From Bacillota bacterium (GTDB taxonomy: Bacteria > Bacillota > Clostridia > Christensenellales > CAG-917): a stretch of 39,240 nucleotides of DNA. Below are positions 8,034 through 16,243 of this stretch, piece after piece. The translations under genes and the position numbers were made by a program. The notes below the pieces were generated by a model, which had not been told where the DNA came from, ran no database searches, and saw only the letters and a program-made list of their open reading frames with translations. Where the stretch lies: contig JAMPEA010000010.1 of the NCBI GenBank assembly GCA_023665365.1, positions 1-39,240 of the forward strand, written 5' to 3'. Each line of letters opens with the position of its first letter. Position 1 is the stretch's first letter.

Positions 8034-9362
8034 ATGGCAGTGCATTTATCCGACCACTTCACCTATAAAAAACTTTTCCGCGCGGTGATACCTTCTATTG
8101 CGATGATGATTTTCACCTCGCTGTACACCATTGTAGACGGCGTTTTCGTCTCCAATATGGTTGGGAAAGACCCGTTTGCGGGGCTCAATTTGATATATCC
8201 AATTATATCGGCGATAGGCGCGGTCGGCTTTATGCTGGGCGCGGGAGGCTCCGCGCTTGTCGCAAAAACTCTCGGCGAGGGCAATAAGGAGCGCGCAAAC
8301 AAAATATTTTCTATGGTAGTATATTTCACCGCTATCGTAGGCGTAATTCTGTCGGTTGTCGGCGCGCTCGTCGTCGAACCCGTTGCAAAACTGCTCGGCG
8401 CGGACGAAACCCTATTGCCCCACTGCGTGACCTATGGCAGAATTCTGCTTGCCGCAATCGTCGCGTTTATGCTTCAAAATATGTTTCAGGCGTTTTTCAT
8501 CGTCGCAGAAAAGCCTCTGCTCGGATTTTTGATTTCGGTGGGCGCAGGCGTGACGAATATGATACTCGACGCGGCGTTTATCGCGGGCGCAAAGCTCGGT
8601 ATCGCGGGCGCGGCGTTTGCTACGATAGCAAGTCAAATCGTGGGCGCGCTAATCCCAATCGTATATTTTTCCGTAAAAAACAAAAGCCCGCTTAGGCTCG
8701 TCCTCACAAAATTTGAAATCAAGCCGCTCGTGCGCACCTGCACTAACGGCTCGTCAGAGTTTTTGAGCAATATCTCCATATCTATTGTAAATATGCTCTA
8801 CAATATGCAACTGCTCAAATATATCGGCACCGACGGCGTTGCCGCGTACGGCGTAATTCAATATCTCGCGTTCGTATTCCTCGCGACGTTCTTCGGCTAC
8901 GCGATAGGCTCTGCCCCGATTATAAGCTATCACTACGGCGCGCAAAATCACGACGAACTGAAAAATCTGCTCAAAAAAAGTCTTATAATTATGGTGGGTA
9001 TCGGCGCGCTTATGACCGCGCTCTCGGAAGGCTTGGCTAAGCCTCTCAGTATGATTTTCGTAAGCTACGACAAAGCGCTCCTCGATATGACCACGTTTGG
9101 AATGCGCTTATTCGGCGTATCCTTTATCATCTCGGGGCTGAGTATATTTTTATCCTCATTCTTCACCGCGCTCAACAACGGGCTTGTGTCGGCAATCATC
9201 TCGTTTATGCGTACGCTCGTATTTCAAATCCTTGCGATAATGGTTATGCCCCTCCTTTTCGGAGTCAACGGAATTTGGACGGCAGTCATCCTCGCCGAGG
9301 GGCTTTCCCTCATCGTCAGCATAACCTGCCTTATATTAAATCGGAAAAAATATAAATACTAA
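8034..9362 (+). CDS. MATE-family multidrug/cation antiporter
   Basis: A 442-residue, twelve-helix transporter. Family features include the N-terminal half beginning LFRAVIPSIAMMIFTSLYTIVDGVFVSNMVG, here spanning residues 15-45, the gly-rich GFMLGAGGSALVAKTLGEGNKERAN, and the second-half mirror AIGSAPIISYHYGAQNHDELKNLL. These mark the MepA-like branch of the MATE superfamily, which exports cationic drugs with Na+ or H+ entry. It is transcribed from its own strong promoter. Its stop codon directly abuts the end of the converging restriction-modification gene, with no terminator visible between them. The substrate is unknown. Confidence 0.93.
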   Translation: MAVHLSDHFTYKKLFRAVIPSIAMMIFTSLYTIVDGVFVSNMVGKDPFAGLNLIYPIISAIGAVGFMLGAGGSALVAKTLGEGNKERANKIFSMVVYFTAIVGVILSVVGALVVEPVAKLLGADETLLPHCVTYGRILLAAIVAFMLQNMFQAFFIVAEKPLLGFLISVGAGVTNMILDAAFIAGAKLGIAGAAFATIASQIVGALIPIVYFSVKNKSPLRLVLTKFEIKPLVRTCTNGSSEFLSNISISIVNMLYNMQLLKYIGTDGVAAYGVIQYLAFVFLATFFGYAIGSAPIISYHYGAQNHDELKNLLKKSLIIMVGIGALMTALSEGLAKPLSMIFVSYDKALLDMTTFGMRLFGVSFIISGLSIFLSSFFTALNNGLVSAIISFMRTLVFQILAIMVMPLLFGVNGIWTAVILAEGLSLIVSITCLILNRKKYKY

Positions 9363-11744
9363 TTAAATCCTATCTGCATATGGTAAAGATTTAATATATG
9401 TTTCCATATATTGCCAATCTGGCTGACCGTTTTTTGCAGGCAACTTGATTTTCATCTGTTTTACTTTCCCTAACACTATTGCTCTGCCATAATTAAAAAC
9501 ATTTTTTAACTCATGATTAAGTACGGCTAATAGGTACATAGCATTATATTTATTTAAATGTTCATTTCTTAATATTGTAACCTTATTGCCGCAAATAATT
9601 TCATTTTCATGATAAAAGAACGTAACCCCTTCTGCTCCAACGGATAAGCAATTCCCCTGTTCAATTTTATAATCATCATCCTTTTCTACATAACAATCCA
9701 TACCGTTATTTAAACCGGTTCTTGTTATATATTCGACCTTATTAACTTTATCGTACCTTGAAATTTCTATTAACGCATTTTTATGATATGCTTTTGCAAG
9801 ATATGGCGTAAATAATTCATTCACGCTAAATTCTTGCAAGGTTACATCTTCTTTTGGAGCATTAGTATAATCGAAATTTTTCTCGCACGTTACATATCCG
9901 TTAGCAACTTCAAATGCCAAATATTTTCTGACCGTCTCATTAAACTCGCTTTCCGCTATATCGGTATAGTCAATTTTCATGTATGCTTCGCATAGCCATT
10001 CATCGCTGTGTTTTACACATTGCAACGCGGACTTCCCATCAACAATCTTTTTAGTCTCATACAAGTTGAGCCATTCTTCCTCTATTTTATCCCATTTGTT
10101 GTAATAATCGACTCTACCCATCTTTTTTCTTTTTACAAAGCCGTCGTTTTTACAGTAGCCAAAAAACGTGGGTTTTGAGGAATCGTGCGTTTTATGCGCC
10201 TCCCAAACCATAACGCAAACATTGACACCTGTCGGATAAAATATGTCATCTGGCATACTAAAAACCGCTTTTAGCGTATGGTGTTTAAACAGCCTCTCTC
10301 TGACATCTTTGAATTTAGTTCCAATCGCGCAACTCACAGGAACGACTGCAACAGCCAAACCTCTTGGTTCAAGCACATTTAACAATCTTTCGACAAATTC
10401 CAGTTCGCACTTGTCCTTTTGCGCATACGGTGGATTTATCAATCCAAGCGATAAATGCTTGTGTTTTAGATTGCTGAATATATCTTGCGAAAAGCAATCT
10501 CCGCACAAAATATTGGATTTTCCGTCCTTGCGAATAATCATATTTGTGATTGCCAAAGTATATAAATCCGTATCGAGTTCAATTCCGTATAAACCTTGTT
10601 GTTTTATGTTTTCAATTTCTGTCGCGTTAGCTTCTTTGCACATCAGACCCATTGCCGTAACCAAGAATGAACCGGAGCCACAACAAATATCAATCACTTT
10701 ACTTTGTTTATTTATTTCACCGAGCTTGCACATAAAGTGTGTCAGATGTTTGGGAGTCAGAACGATACCCAAACCTTTGCCGTCTGTCGCACTGTATTTT
10801 ATAAATTCGTGATAAAATACACTCAATGCGTCTTCTGAATATTCATAATGATTCATCATCGGCAAAATGCGTATTTCAAGCTGTTTAATAAACCACGCTA
10901 ACGACCCCGTTTCGCCCAAAGGAATCGTCTTTATTTTTTCATTGCTCTTAATTCTGCTAAACGAACTTTTAATAGCTTCGATTTTCCCCTTTTTTATATC
11001 GCTTTTATCGAGTGTATCTCCGATTGAACTTATCATCAGCGTCAACAAGCTATTAAATGAGTTTATGCTGTTCCAATCTCTCCTAAAATCGTCGTTCTGC
11101 AAGGCAATCAAAATTCCTGCTATGAAAATGGGCTTATCTTTTTCGGAAATTTTAATTTGTCTTAATTTTTCGTGCATTATTTGTGCAAGTTCACGAATTT
11201 TTTGTAATGAAAATTCTCTTGCCAATTTCTTTCCTGTAACCAAATTTAAATAATTCAATGGTTCAAGAATAGTATCGTTCGCCTTTTCCAATTCCAATGG
11301 ATTATTTTCACATTTTTTCCAATAAAAGGTATTTACTTTGAGATTTTCTTTTGAAGTTCCGCTTACTGCTATTGCTATTACATTATAAATGTCTTTAAAA
11401 TGCTTTGCGTAAAACAACACTCCATCCACAGAATATTTTTGCGGCATATCTAAATTTCGACTTTTATGATCTTTTAAATTTCTTTTGCATTCAACAAGCA
11501 AAATAGTATTTTTATCATCATTGAATGTAATAATGTACTCGGGCTTCGCCTTTCCCAAACCGACGGTTAGCATATCGTCAAGTTTGCAAACGCTCGGTTT
11601 ACCGCCCATTTTTCGTAGGCATTTCTCTATCTCTCCATAATTTCCCGTTTCGCCTTGCGGAAATACATAACCGAAATCATTTTTGCCTAAATGTACACCC
11701 ATTTCCTCCAACACGAGATTTTCCGAATATCTTTCGTTTGACAT
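9363..11744 (-). CDS. Single-chain type IIG-like restriction-modification enzyme (nuclease + N6-adenine methylase + target recognition)
   Basis: Three parts are visible in 793 residues. The N-terminal nuclease-like domain carries a PD-(D/E)xK-type pair, PEY (68-70) and VECK (84-87). An HsdM-like methylase follows, with GIVLTPKHLTHF (326-337), SAM motif I VIDICCGSGSF (350-360), GIELD (387-391) and the N6-adenine catalytic motif NPPY (437-440). A C-terminal type I S-like target recognition domain runs from about 640 to 793. This is the RMS order of type IIG enzymes; no separate hsdR or hsdS is nearby. The gene is clearly more A/T-rich than its neighbours and sits beside tRNA genes, which points to acquisition. 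The RBS AGGAGAG precedes the ATG. Cleavage activity is inferred, and the enzyme could act mainly as an orphan methylase. Confidence 0.88.
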   Translation of the reverse strand: MSNERYSENLVLEEMGVHLGKNDFGYVFPQGETGNYGEIEKCLRKMGGKPSVCKLDDMLTVGLGKAKPEYIITFNDDKNTILLVECKRNLKDHKSRNLDMPQKYSVDGVLFYAKHFKDIYNVIAIAVSGTSKENLKVNTFYWKKCENNPLELEKANDTILEPLNYLNLVTGKKLAREFSLQKIRELAQIMHEKLRQIKISEKDKPIFIAGILIALQNDDFRRDWNSINSFNSLLTLMISSIGDTLDKSDIKKGKIEAIKSSFSRIKSNEKIKTIPLGETGSLAWFIKQLEIRILPMMNHYEYSEDALSVFYHEFIKYSATDGKGLGIVLTPKHLTHFMCKLGEINKQSKVIDICCGSGSFLVTAMGLMCKEANATEIENIKQQGLYGIELDTDLYTLAITNMIIRKDGKSNILCGDCFSQDIFSNLKHKHLSLGLINPPYAQKDKCELEFVERLLNVLEPRGLAVAVVPVSCAIGTKFKDVRERLFKHHTLKAVFSMPDDIFYPTGVNVCVMVWEAHKTHDSSKPTFFGYCKNDGFVKRKKMGRVDYYNKWDKIEEEWLNLYETKKIVDGKSALQCVKHSDEWLCEAYMKIDYTDIAESEFNETVRKYLAFEVANGYVTCEKNFDYTNAPKEDVTLQEFSVNELFTPYLAKAYHKNALIEISRYDKVNKVEYITRTGLNNGMDCYVEKDDDYKIEQGNCLSVGAEGVTFFYHENEIICGNKVTILRNEHLNKYNAMYLLAVLNHELKNVFNYGRAIVLGKVKQMKIKLPAKNGQPDWQYMETYIKSLPYADRI

Positions 11745-11808
11745 ATTTCTCTCCTATCTATTTAACCGCCACAGGATAATACAATTACTTCTTTTATCAA
11801 TATTAAAA

Positions 11809-11824
11809 ATGAAATATATTTCAT
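11809..11824. promoter_or_regulatory. Perfect 16-bp palindrome downstream of the R-M promoter, operator candidate
   Basis: ATGAAATA/TATTTCAT is a perfect dyad located about ten bases after the predicted -10 box of the restriction-modification gene, inside the expected 5' untranslated region. That is a typical position for a repressor site. Confidence 0.45.
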
Positions 11825-11834
11825 CTCTATTTTT

Positions 11835-11863
11835 AGTTTAACATAGGCACAACAAATCAACAA
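11835..11863 (-). promoter_or_regulatory. Promoter of the restriction-modification gene
   Basis: On the minus strand: -35 TTGTTG (11863-11858), 17-bp spacer, -10 TAAACT (11840-11835), about 90 bases before the start codon. Confidence 0.55.
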
Positions 11864-11922
11864 ATGTTTTATCAAAATTTATATAATATTGATTCGGCGG
11901 TTTTATATTTTAATAAAAACGT

Positions 11923-11951
11923 TTGACAAACTCGCGTGTGGGTGATATTAT
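11923..11951 (+). promoter_or_regulatory. Promoter of the tRNA operon
   Basis: -35 TTGACA (11923-11928), 17-bp spacer, -10 TATTAT (11946-11951). The first tRNA begins 17 bases further on. Confidence 0.8.
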
Positions 11952-11967
11952 CTTAAAGCATTCATAT

Positions 11968-12043
11968 GGGGGTGTAGCTCAGTTGGTAGAGCGCCTGATT
12001 TGCATTCAGGAGGTCCTCGGTTCGAATCCGTGCATCTCCACCA
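11968..12043 (+). tRNA. tRNA-Ala (anticodon TGC)
   Basis: A 76-nt cloverleaf with the CCA end encoded. The anticodon loop TTTGCAT gives TGC. The acceptor stem pairs GGGGGTG with CATCTCC and contains the G3-U70 wobble that identifies tRNA-Ala. The D and anticodon stems are perfect. The T stem CTCGG/CCGTG has one T-T mismatch at its second pair, unusual for a functional tRNA. The last 21 bases are duplicated 51 bp downstream. Confidence 0.93.
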
Positions 12044-12094
12044 TAGGTGTAAGGTTGCCCGTTCGCTATTGAACGAATCCGTGCATCTTCACCA
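12023..12094 (+). repeat. Duplicated tRNA-Ala 3' end (att-like)
   Basis: The 21 bases at 12023-12043 (CGAATCCGTGCATCTCCACC plus A) recur at 12074-12094 with a single C-to-T change. The second copy is not part of a complete tRNA. Partial copies of a tRNA 3' end are the usual footprint of tRNA-targeting integrases; a simple local duplication is the alternative. Confidence 0.75.
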
Positions 12095-12103
12095 ACACCA
12101 TAT

Positions 12104-12180
12104 AGTTGCGTAGCTCAGTCGGTTAGAGCACCACCCTGATAAGGTGGGGGTCGGTGGTTCGAGTCCACTCGCAACTACCA
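12104..12180 (+). tRNA. tRNA-Ile (anticodon GAT)
   Basis: A 77-nt cloverleaf with CCA encoded. The acceptor stem AGTTGCG/CGCAACT is perfect, and the anticodon stem CCACC/GGTGG encloses CTGATAA, giving GAT. The T stem GGTGG/CCACT has one G-T pair. Ala and Ile tRNAs often sit inside rRNA operons in the order Ile-Ala; here the order is Ala-Ile and no rRNA is present. Confidence 0.95.
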
Positions 12181-12206
12181 AACAAGACGCGAAAGCGTCT
12201 TGTTTT
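12181..12206. terminator. Terminator of the tRNA operon, shared with the converging XRE gene
   Basis: AACAAGACGC-GAAA-GCGTCTTGTTTT: an 8-bp G/C-rich core with a GAAA tetraloop, an A tract on one side and a T tract on the other. It fits bidirectional use. Confidence 0.9.
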
Positions 12207-12213
12207 GCTGTTT

Positions 12214-12489
12214 TCACTTGGCAATATCGTTGATAATCGCTTGGATATGCGCGAGCTGATTGTCGTCGAGACCGGTGATTTCGAGATATTTTTTTTCGTC
12301 CAGACCCAAGAGGCAATCCGTGGACACTCTGAAAAGCCCCGCGATTTTTATAAGCATTTCGACGGACGGAACAACGTTGTCGTTTTCCCAATTAGATACG
12401 CACTGCTTTGACACGCCCAATTTTTTTGCCATTTCCACCTGACTGAGCGCGTTTGCGACGCGGAATTTTTTTATATTTTCATTTAGCAT
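12214..12489 (-). CDS. XRE-family transcriptional regulator
   Basis: A 91-residue protein that is almost entirely a Cro/C1-type helix-turn-helix (about residues 5-62). It has LSQVEMAKKLGVSKQCVSNWEN as the two HTH helices and the common ending VSTDCLLGLDEKK. The RBS GGAG lies upstream of the ATG. It converges on the tRNA operon and is divergent from the glycosyltransferase gene, so either that gene or the nearby restriction-modification gene could be a target. There is no ligand-binding domain. Confidence 0.88.
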   Translation of the reverse strand: MLNENIKKFRVANALSQVEMAKKLGVSKQCVSNWENDNVVPSVEMLIKIAGLFRVSTDCLLGLDEKKYLEITGLDDNQLAHIQAIINDIAK

Positions 12490-12535
12490 AGCCTATACTC
12501 CGAATAAACTTTACGATACTATTGTAAAAAATTTA

Positions 12536-12564
12536 TTGACAGAATAAAAATACAAAAGTATACT
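12536..12564 (+). promoter_or_regulatory. Promoter of the glycosyltransferase gene
   Basis: -35 TTGACA (12536-12541), 17-bp spacer, -10 TATACT (12559-12564), 48 bases before the start codon. Confidence 0.75.
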
Positions 12565-12611
12565 AATAATTGACTTTTGACAAGCGCAGTTGTTTTTATA
12601 CGGAGGATAAA

Positions 12612-13895
12612 ATGCATATTGCCATCGTTATAGATTGCTATTATGACACGGGCAACGGGACGTCTGTATCGGCGCGGAATCTCGTGCGGGAGCTTATGAA
12701 GCGAGGCGTAGAAGCGACCGTACTTTGCACGCGCGCCGAGTGCGGCGAGCAGGTCGGAGGCGAAAGAATAGTGGAATTCGAGGCGAAAAAAATTCCGCTG
12801 TATCAAAAGGTCATCGAGTCGCAACACGTACTGCTTGCCGAGCCGAACGACGGGAGAATATGCAACGCGCTCAAAGGCGTAGACGCGGTGCATATATTTA
12901 TGCCGTTTTTTCTCGGGACGAGGACGGCGCACATAGCAAAGGCGTTATCCATTCCCGTGCTGGGGTGCTATCATCTGTCTGCGCAAAACATAACGTACAA
13001 CGCGCATATGAAGTATCTGCCTTTTGCGACCGCGCTCACCTACGACGTGTTAAAGAGGGTGCATTACAAGCGCAATATCATACGCGACATATACTGCCCT
13101 TCCCGCCGCATCGCGCAAACGCTTTTGACGCACGGCTACAAGCAGAGTCTGCACGTAATAAGCAACGGCTACGACCCGAACTTCAAAAAGCAGACCGCCT
13201 GCTATGAAAACGAAAGCGGAAAGATAATAATAAATTGCGTAGGACGTTTGACGAGAGAAAAGCGGCAGGATTTGATAATCAAAGCCGTGGCGAAAAGCAA
13301 GCACAAAGGCGATATATCCTTATATCTTGCGGGAGACGGCGCAAAGAAAAACCGATATATCCGCCTCGCAAAGCGCCTCGGAGTGGATTTGCATATTGTA
13401 TATCTCAATCGTGAGGAGCTTGTAAAACTGCACAACAACAGCTATCTATATATACAGGCGAGCGACGTGGAGACCGAGGGCATCGCCTGCCTCGAAGCCA
13501 TAGCCTGCGGAGCTGTGCCCATAATCAGCGACGCGCGTATGTGCGCGACAAAACAGTTCGCGCTCGACAAAAACAGCCTATTCAAACACGGAAGCGCAAA
13601 ATGTCTCGCCGACAAGATAGACTACTGGATTTCACATAAAATCGAACGCAATAAAAAATCCTACGAATACGCCGAGCTTGCAAAGAAATATTCGCTCGAC
13701 CGACACGTAGAAAGCCTGATAAGCGTATACGAATATATGATTGCGCGCAACGGCGATAACCGCTACGTCGTGCAGGATTTCAACAGGTATCTGAAATTCG
13801 AGTTCGCCTGCAACGACGAAAAGAAAAACCTAACTCCCACCCGCGCAACCATACGCAACCTGTCCGCAATGATGAGAAAGTGTTTAAAATCATAA
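12612..13895 (+). CDS. GT4-family glycosyltransferase
   Basis: Two Rossmann halves of the GT-B fold in 427 residues. The N terminus MHIAIVIDCYYDTGNGTSVSARNL has the acceptor-domain glycine loop, and HIVYLNREELVKLHN with ETEGIACLEAIACGAVPII carries the E-x7-E donor-sugar motif of GT4. The start is the ATG at 12612 because GGAGGAT lies just upstream; an in-frame ATG at 12570 would add 14 residues with no RBS. Relatives transfer hexoses to diacylglycerol or to cell-wall polymers. The last codons overlap the 3' end of dapB on the other strand by 6 bp. Acceptor and sugar are unknown. Confidence 0.88.
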   Translation: MHIAIVIDCYYDTGNGTSVSARNLVRELMKRGVEATVLCTRAECGEQVGGERIVEFEAKKIPLYQKVIESQHVLLAEPNDGRICNALKGVDAVHIFMPFFLGTRTAHIAKALSIPVLGCYHLSAQNITYNAHMKYLPFATALTYDVLKRVHYKRNIIRDIYCPSRRIAQTLLTHGYKQSLHVISNGYDPNFKKQTACYENESGKIIINCVGRLTREKRQDLIIKAVAKSKHKGDISLYLAGDGAKKNRYIRLAKRLGVDLHIVYLNREELVKLHNNSYLYIQASDVETEGIACLEAIACGAVPIISDARMCATKQFALDKNSLFKHGSAKCLADKIDYWISHKIERNKKSYEYAELAKKYSLDRHVESLISVYEYMIARNGDNRYVVQDFNRYLKFEFACNDEKKNLTPTRATIRNLSAMMRKCLKS

Positions 13896-14624
13896 AAAGT
13901 CCTTTACGCTGTAAAGTCCGCGGGGTTTATCCGCGATGAAGCGGATTGCATGGAGCGCGCCCGTTGCAAACAGGGCGCGGCTGTGCGCTTCGTGTTTTAG
14001 CGTTATGCTTTGATAGCCCGTGCTTAGGCGCACCTCGTGTATGCCTACGACTCCGCCTATGCGCAGAGAACTTATGCCTATTTCGCCCTTTTCGCGCTGA
14101 CCCGCGCGCCGCCCTATGACTATTTTGCCCTCTCCGTTCCTTGCTTTCAAGATTGCGTCCGCTATCATGAGCGCAGTGCCGCTCGGGACATCGGCTTTTT
14201 CTGCGTGGTGAGTTTCTACAATCTCGACGTCCGCATAAGGAAAAATCTCCGCCACCTTTGCCACGAGCGTGATAAACAGAGTTACGCCCAGCGACATATT
14301 TCCGCAAAAGAAAATAGGGATTTGCTCCGCCGCCCGTTCGATATACTCCCTTTCCTCTCGGGATTGCCCCGTAGTGGCAATGACAAGCGGGATTTTCCGC
14401 GCGACTGCATTATCTACGAGCTCCTTAGTCAAGCTGTGGTGCGAAAAATCCATAATCACGTCCGCCTGCTCTGCGATGTCGGATATGGACGCGTAGCACT
14501 TAAAGCCCGCCTCCGCGGAATTTTTATCCACTCCCGCAACGATTTCCAAATCCCTGCTGTTTTCGATTTCGCGGGCGATTTCTCTGCCCATACGCCCGTT
14601 TGCTCCGCACAAAACCACTCTCAC
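13890..14624 (-). CDS. dapB: 4-hydroxy-tetrahydrodipicolinate reductase
   Basis: DapB reduces the dapA product with NAD(P)H in lysine and diaminopimelate synthesis, which feeds peptidoglycan and, in spore formers, dipicolinate. The dinucleotide loop CGANGRMG is at residues 6-13, ATTGQ at 84-88, and the catalytic/substrate segment ETHHAEKADVPSGTA at 137-151 (His139/His140, Lys143). Length 244 is normal for the family. The start is GTG. A TACACT hexamer sits six bases before it with no RBS, as seen for several other genes in this window. No other dap gene is close. Confidence 0.95.
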   Translation of the reverse strand: MRVVLCGANGRMGREIAREIENSRDLEIVAGVDKNSAEAGFKCYASISDIAEQADVIMDFSHHSLTKELVDNAVARKIPLVIATTGQSREEREYIERAAEQIPIFFCGNMSLGVTLFITLVAKVAEIFPYADVEIVETHHAEKADVPSGTALMIADAILKARNGEGKIVIGRRAGQREKGEIGISSLRIGGVVGIHEVRLSTGYQSITLKHEAHSRALFATGALHAIRFIADKPRGLYSVKDFL

Positions 14625-14674
14625 ACAAAAAGTGTATGCGCCCTCGCCGCGCTTTAATATAAATAACCCGCAAA

Positions 14675-14706
14675 ATAAACGACGCTCTTTTAAGAACGCC
14701 GTTTAT
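14675..14706 (-). terminator. Imperfect hairpin terminator after the first small lipoprotein gene
   Basis: ATAAACGACGCTCTT can pair with AAGAACGCCGTTTAT with two mismatches. On the minus strand it is followed by TTTATTTTG. Confidence 0.55.
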
Positions 14707-14784
14707 CGTTTATACTTGCAGAGATTTATCAGAAAAACTTTGTTTACTTTCACTTTTGCATTTTTCATAATTATTCTCCTTTAT

Positions 14785-15303
14785 TTAATTATTTTCGTTT
14801 GATTTCCATACTAAAATTTGATTGGAATCATAATATTTAAAACTTACACCGCCAATTTGCTTTTGTGTCAGTGCAGTACTATATCCGGAATAGTTATCGT
14901 ATACAAATACTGCTACTAATCCGTCATAGGTTCCAAAATAGTTTGTTATTTTCACTCCGTCGGCAACGGCTTCCTCCGTTCCGCTTTCATGCAAATTTTC
15001 AGCTCTATCTTCCTTTATTGCGAGTTCTGTTTCGGGACTTAGTGTTTCGGGATTTTTGGGTGTAGGTTTAAATCCTTTTCTCTGTCCACCTCCCGACCAA
15101 TAATAGGCTATATTGCGCAAATCGCCTTTGCTAAGCCAACCGTTGTCGTATGCCTGTTGCAAGGTGTAAAATTCTCCTGCTTCGGGTTCTCCGTTGCGCG
15201 GATTGCGAAAATCGTCATCGTTATTACACGCGCAAAGTATGCCTACACTCATAATAAGCGCCAACCCAAAACAAATTATTTTGATTAGTTTTTTCTTCAT
15301 CAA
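14785..15303 (-). CDS. Small lipoprotein, paralogue of the 16244 gene
   Basis: A 172-residue protein with a type II signal peptide: KKKLIK, then a hydrophobic stretch ending ILCAC with the lipid-modified Cys at residue 26. The first ~57 residues are nearly identical to those of the gene at 16244 (NNDDDFRNPRNGEPEAG and LQQAYDNGWLSK shared). The rest diverges but keeps NYFGTYDGLVAVFVYDNY and IGGVSFKYYDSN. The shared LQQAYDNGWLSKxxL segment resembles the opening of short immunity- or bilin-like repeats, but I do not recognise a family. The gene has a copy of the cluster promoter that has lost the -35 spacer. Confidence 0.8.
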   Translation of the reverse strand: MMKKKLIKIICFGLALIMSVGILCACNNDDDFRNPRNGEPEAGEFYTLQQAYDNGWLSKGDLRNIAYYWSGGGQRKGFKPTPKNPETLSPETELAIKEDRAENLHESGTEEAVADGVKITNYFGTYDGLVAVFVYDNYSGYSTALTQKQIGGVSFKYYDSNQILVWKSNENN

Positions 15304-15364
15304 TTTACCTCCTATATAAACTATATCAATTTAACTGACACTTTTTCCCCAAGCCCCTGCTTAT

Positions 15365-15375
15365 ATTTTAGTCAA
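15365..15375 (-). promoter_or_regulatory. Degenerate copy of the cluster promoter (first gene)
   Basis: The -10 TAAAAT and downstream AGCAGGGGCTTGGGG are kept, but TTGACT abuts the -10 directly. The 17-bp spacer of the other two copies is missing, so this promoter may be weak or use another -35. Confidence 0.5.
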
Positions 15376-15379
15376 TAAG

Positions 15380-16123
15380 TCATAGGTTAAAATAACCTTT
15401 ATTTATAAAACTAAGTTGGATATGGGGATACTCGTCCCCGTCTGAATGCAGTTCTTCCATGGATACGAGATTTATAAACTGTCCGTCTTTCTTAATTGCA
15501 GGGACATAGTTATCGTTGCAAAGAAGAATATATCGTTTTTCATCTTCAACGTGTGCGGCTTTAAAATGGCTGTACTCGTTTACAACGAAATCGCCGCTTG
15601 CATTTATCTCATAATAGTATTGATGCTGTAAACTGTTTTCTTTGTAATGCCACCCTCCATCGGGATAAGGCAAATTCCTTACATAATTGCCGTCTTCGTC
15701 CTCGACGACGCCCTGCCACCAAATGCGATACCTTGACCATGGCTCGCCCTCGCATCTGGTGTACATTCCCGCAACGTCAAAGTGCCGCGAAGTGATTTTG
15801 GAATATGATTTGTTAAGCCTTACGTACACAAAGCCGACAGGTTTGAGTTCAATCAAAAAATATCTTAATTCTTCGTTACTGTCATATATTGGATAAAGCT
15901 CATATCCCGTATATTCGCTCAACTCTGAAAAATAGCGTTGCTCGACCAAAGCCGAAATGCGCTCTATATGTTCGTCTAACGTATAATCATCCGCTGAGCC
16001 TTTATCCAAATATGAGTACACGGCATAAGATACAAGCAGCGCAACAATAATTGCAACCAAGACAACGGAAATTATCAAAATAATCTTTCTGCGTTTTGAC
16101 ATCGGATTTTTTATTTTCTCCAT
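15380..16123 (-). CDS. Membrane-anchored extracytoplasmic protein of unknown function
   Basis: The ATG at 16123 is chosen because AGGGAG lies six bases before it; a longer TTG-started frame would run into the promoter. The 247-residue protein starts with a basic segment (PMSKRRK) and one strong membrane helix (about residues 13-35), followed by an extracytoplasmic domain rich in Tyr, Trp and acids, with WSRYRIWWQGVVEDEDGN near the middle. I recognise no motif. It lies between two paralogous lipoprotein genes and has the same promoter module, suggesting co-expression. Confidence 0.7.
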   Translation of the reverse strand: MEKIKNPMSKRRKIILIISVVLVAIIVALLVSYAVYSYLDKGSADDYTLDEHIERISALVEQRYFSELSEYTGYELYPIYDSNEELRYFLIELKPVGFVYVRLNKSYSKITSRHFDVAGMYTRCEGEPWSRYRIWWQGVVEDEDGNYVRNLPYPDGGWHYKENSLQHQYYYEINASGDFVVNEYSHFKAAHVEDEKRYILLCNDNYVPAIKKDGQFINLVSMEELHSDGDEYPHIQLSFINKGYFNL

Positions 16124-16156
16124 AATGCTCCCTGCTTTCCCCAAGCCCCTGCTTAT

Positions 16157-16185
16157 ATTTTAATTCCGCATAAGTTTTAAGTCAA
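16157..16185 (-). promoter_or_regulatory. Shared cluster promoter, copy 2
   Basis: Minus strand: TTGACT (16185-16180), 17-bp spacer, TAAAAT (16162-16157), then TATAAGCAGGGGCTTGGGG. It drives the membrane protein gene at 16123. Confidence 0.7.
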
Positions 16186-16243
16186 TAGGTTACGAATTTC
16201 AAGCCTCAACCCACGAAATTTTGACGTTTGACTCCTCGTTTTT

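Noticed and set aside
11968..12180. Remnant of an rRNA operon spacer around tRNA-Ala and tRNA-Ile
   Set aside because: No 16S or 23S sequence is seen on either side, the order is Ala-Ile, and the pair has its own promoter and terminator.
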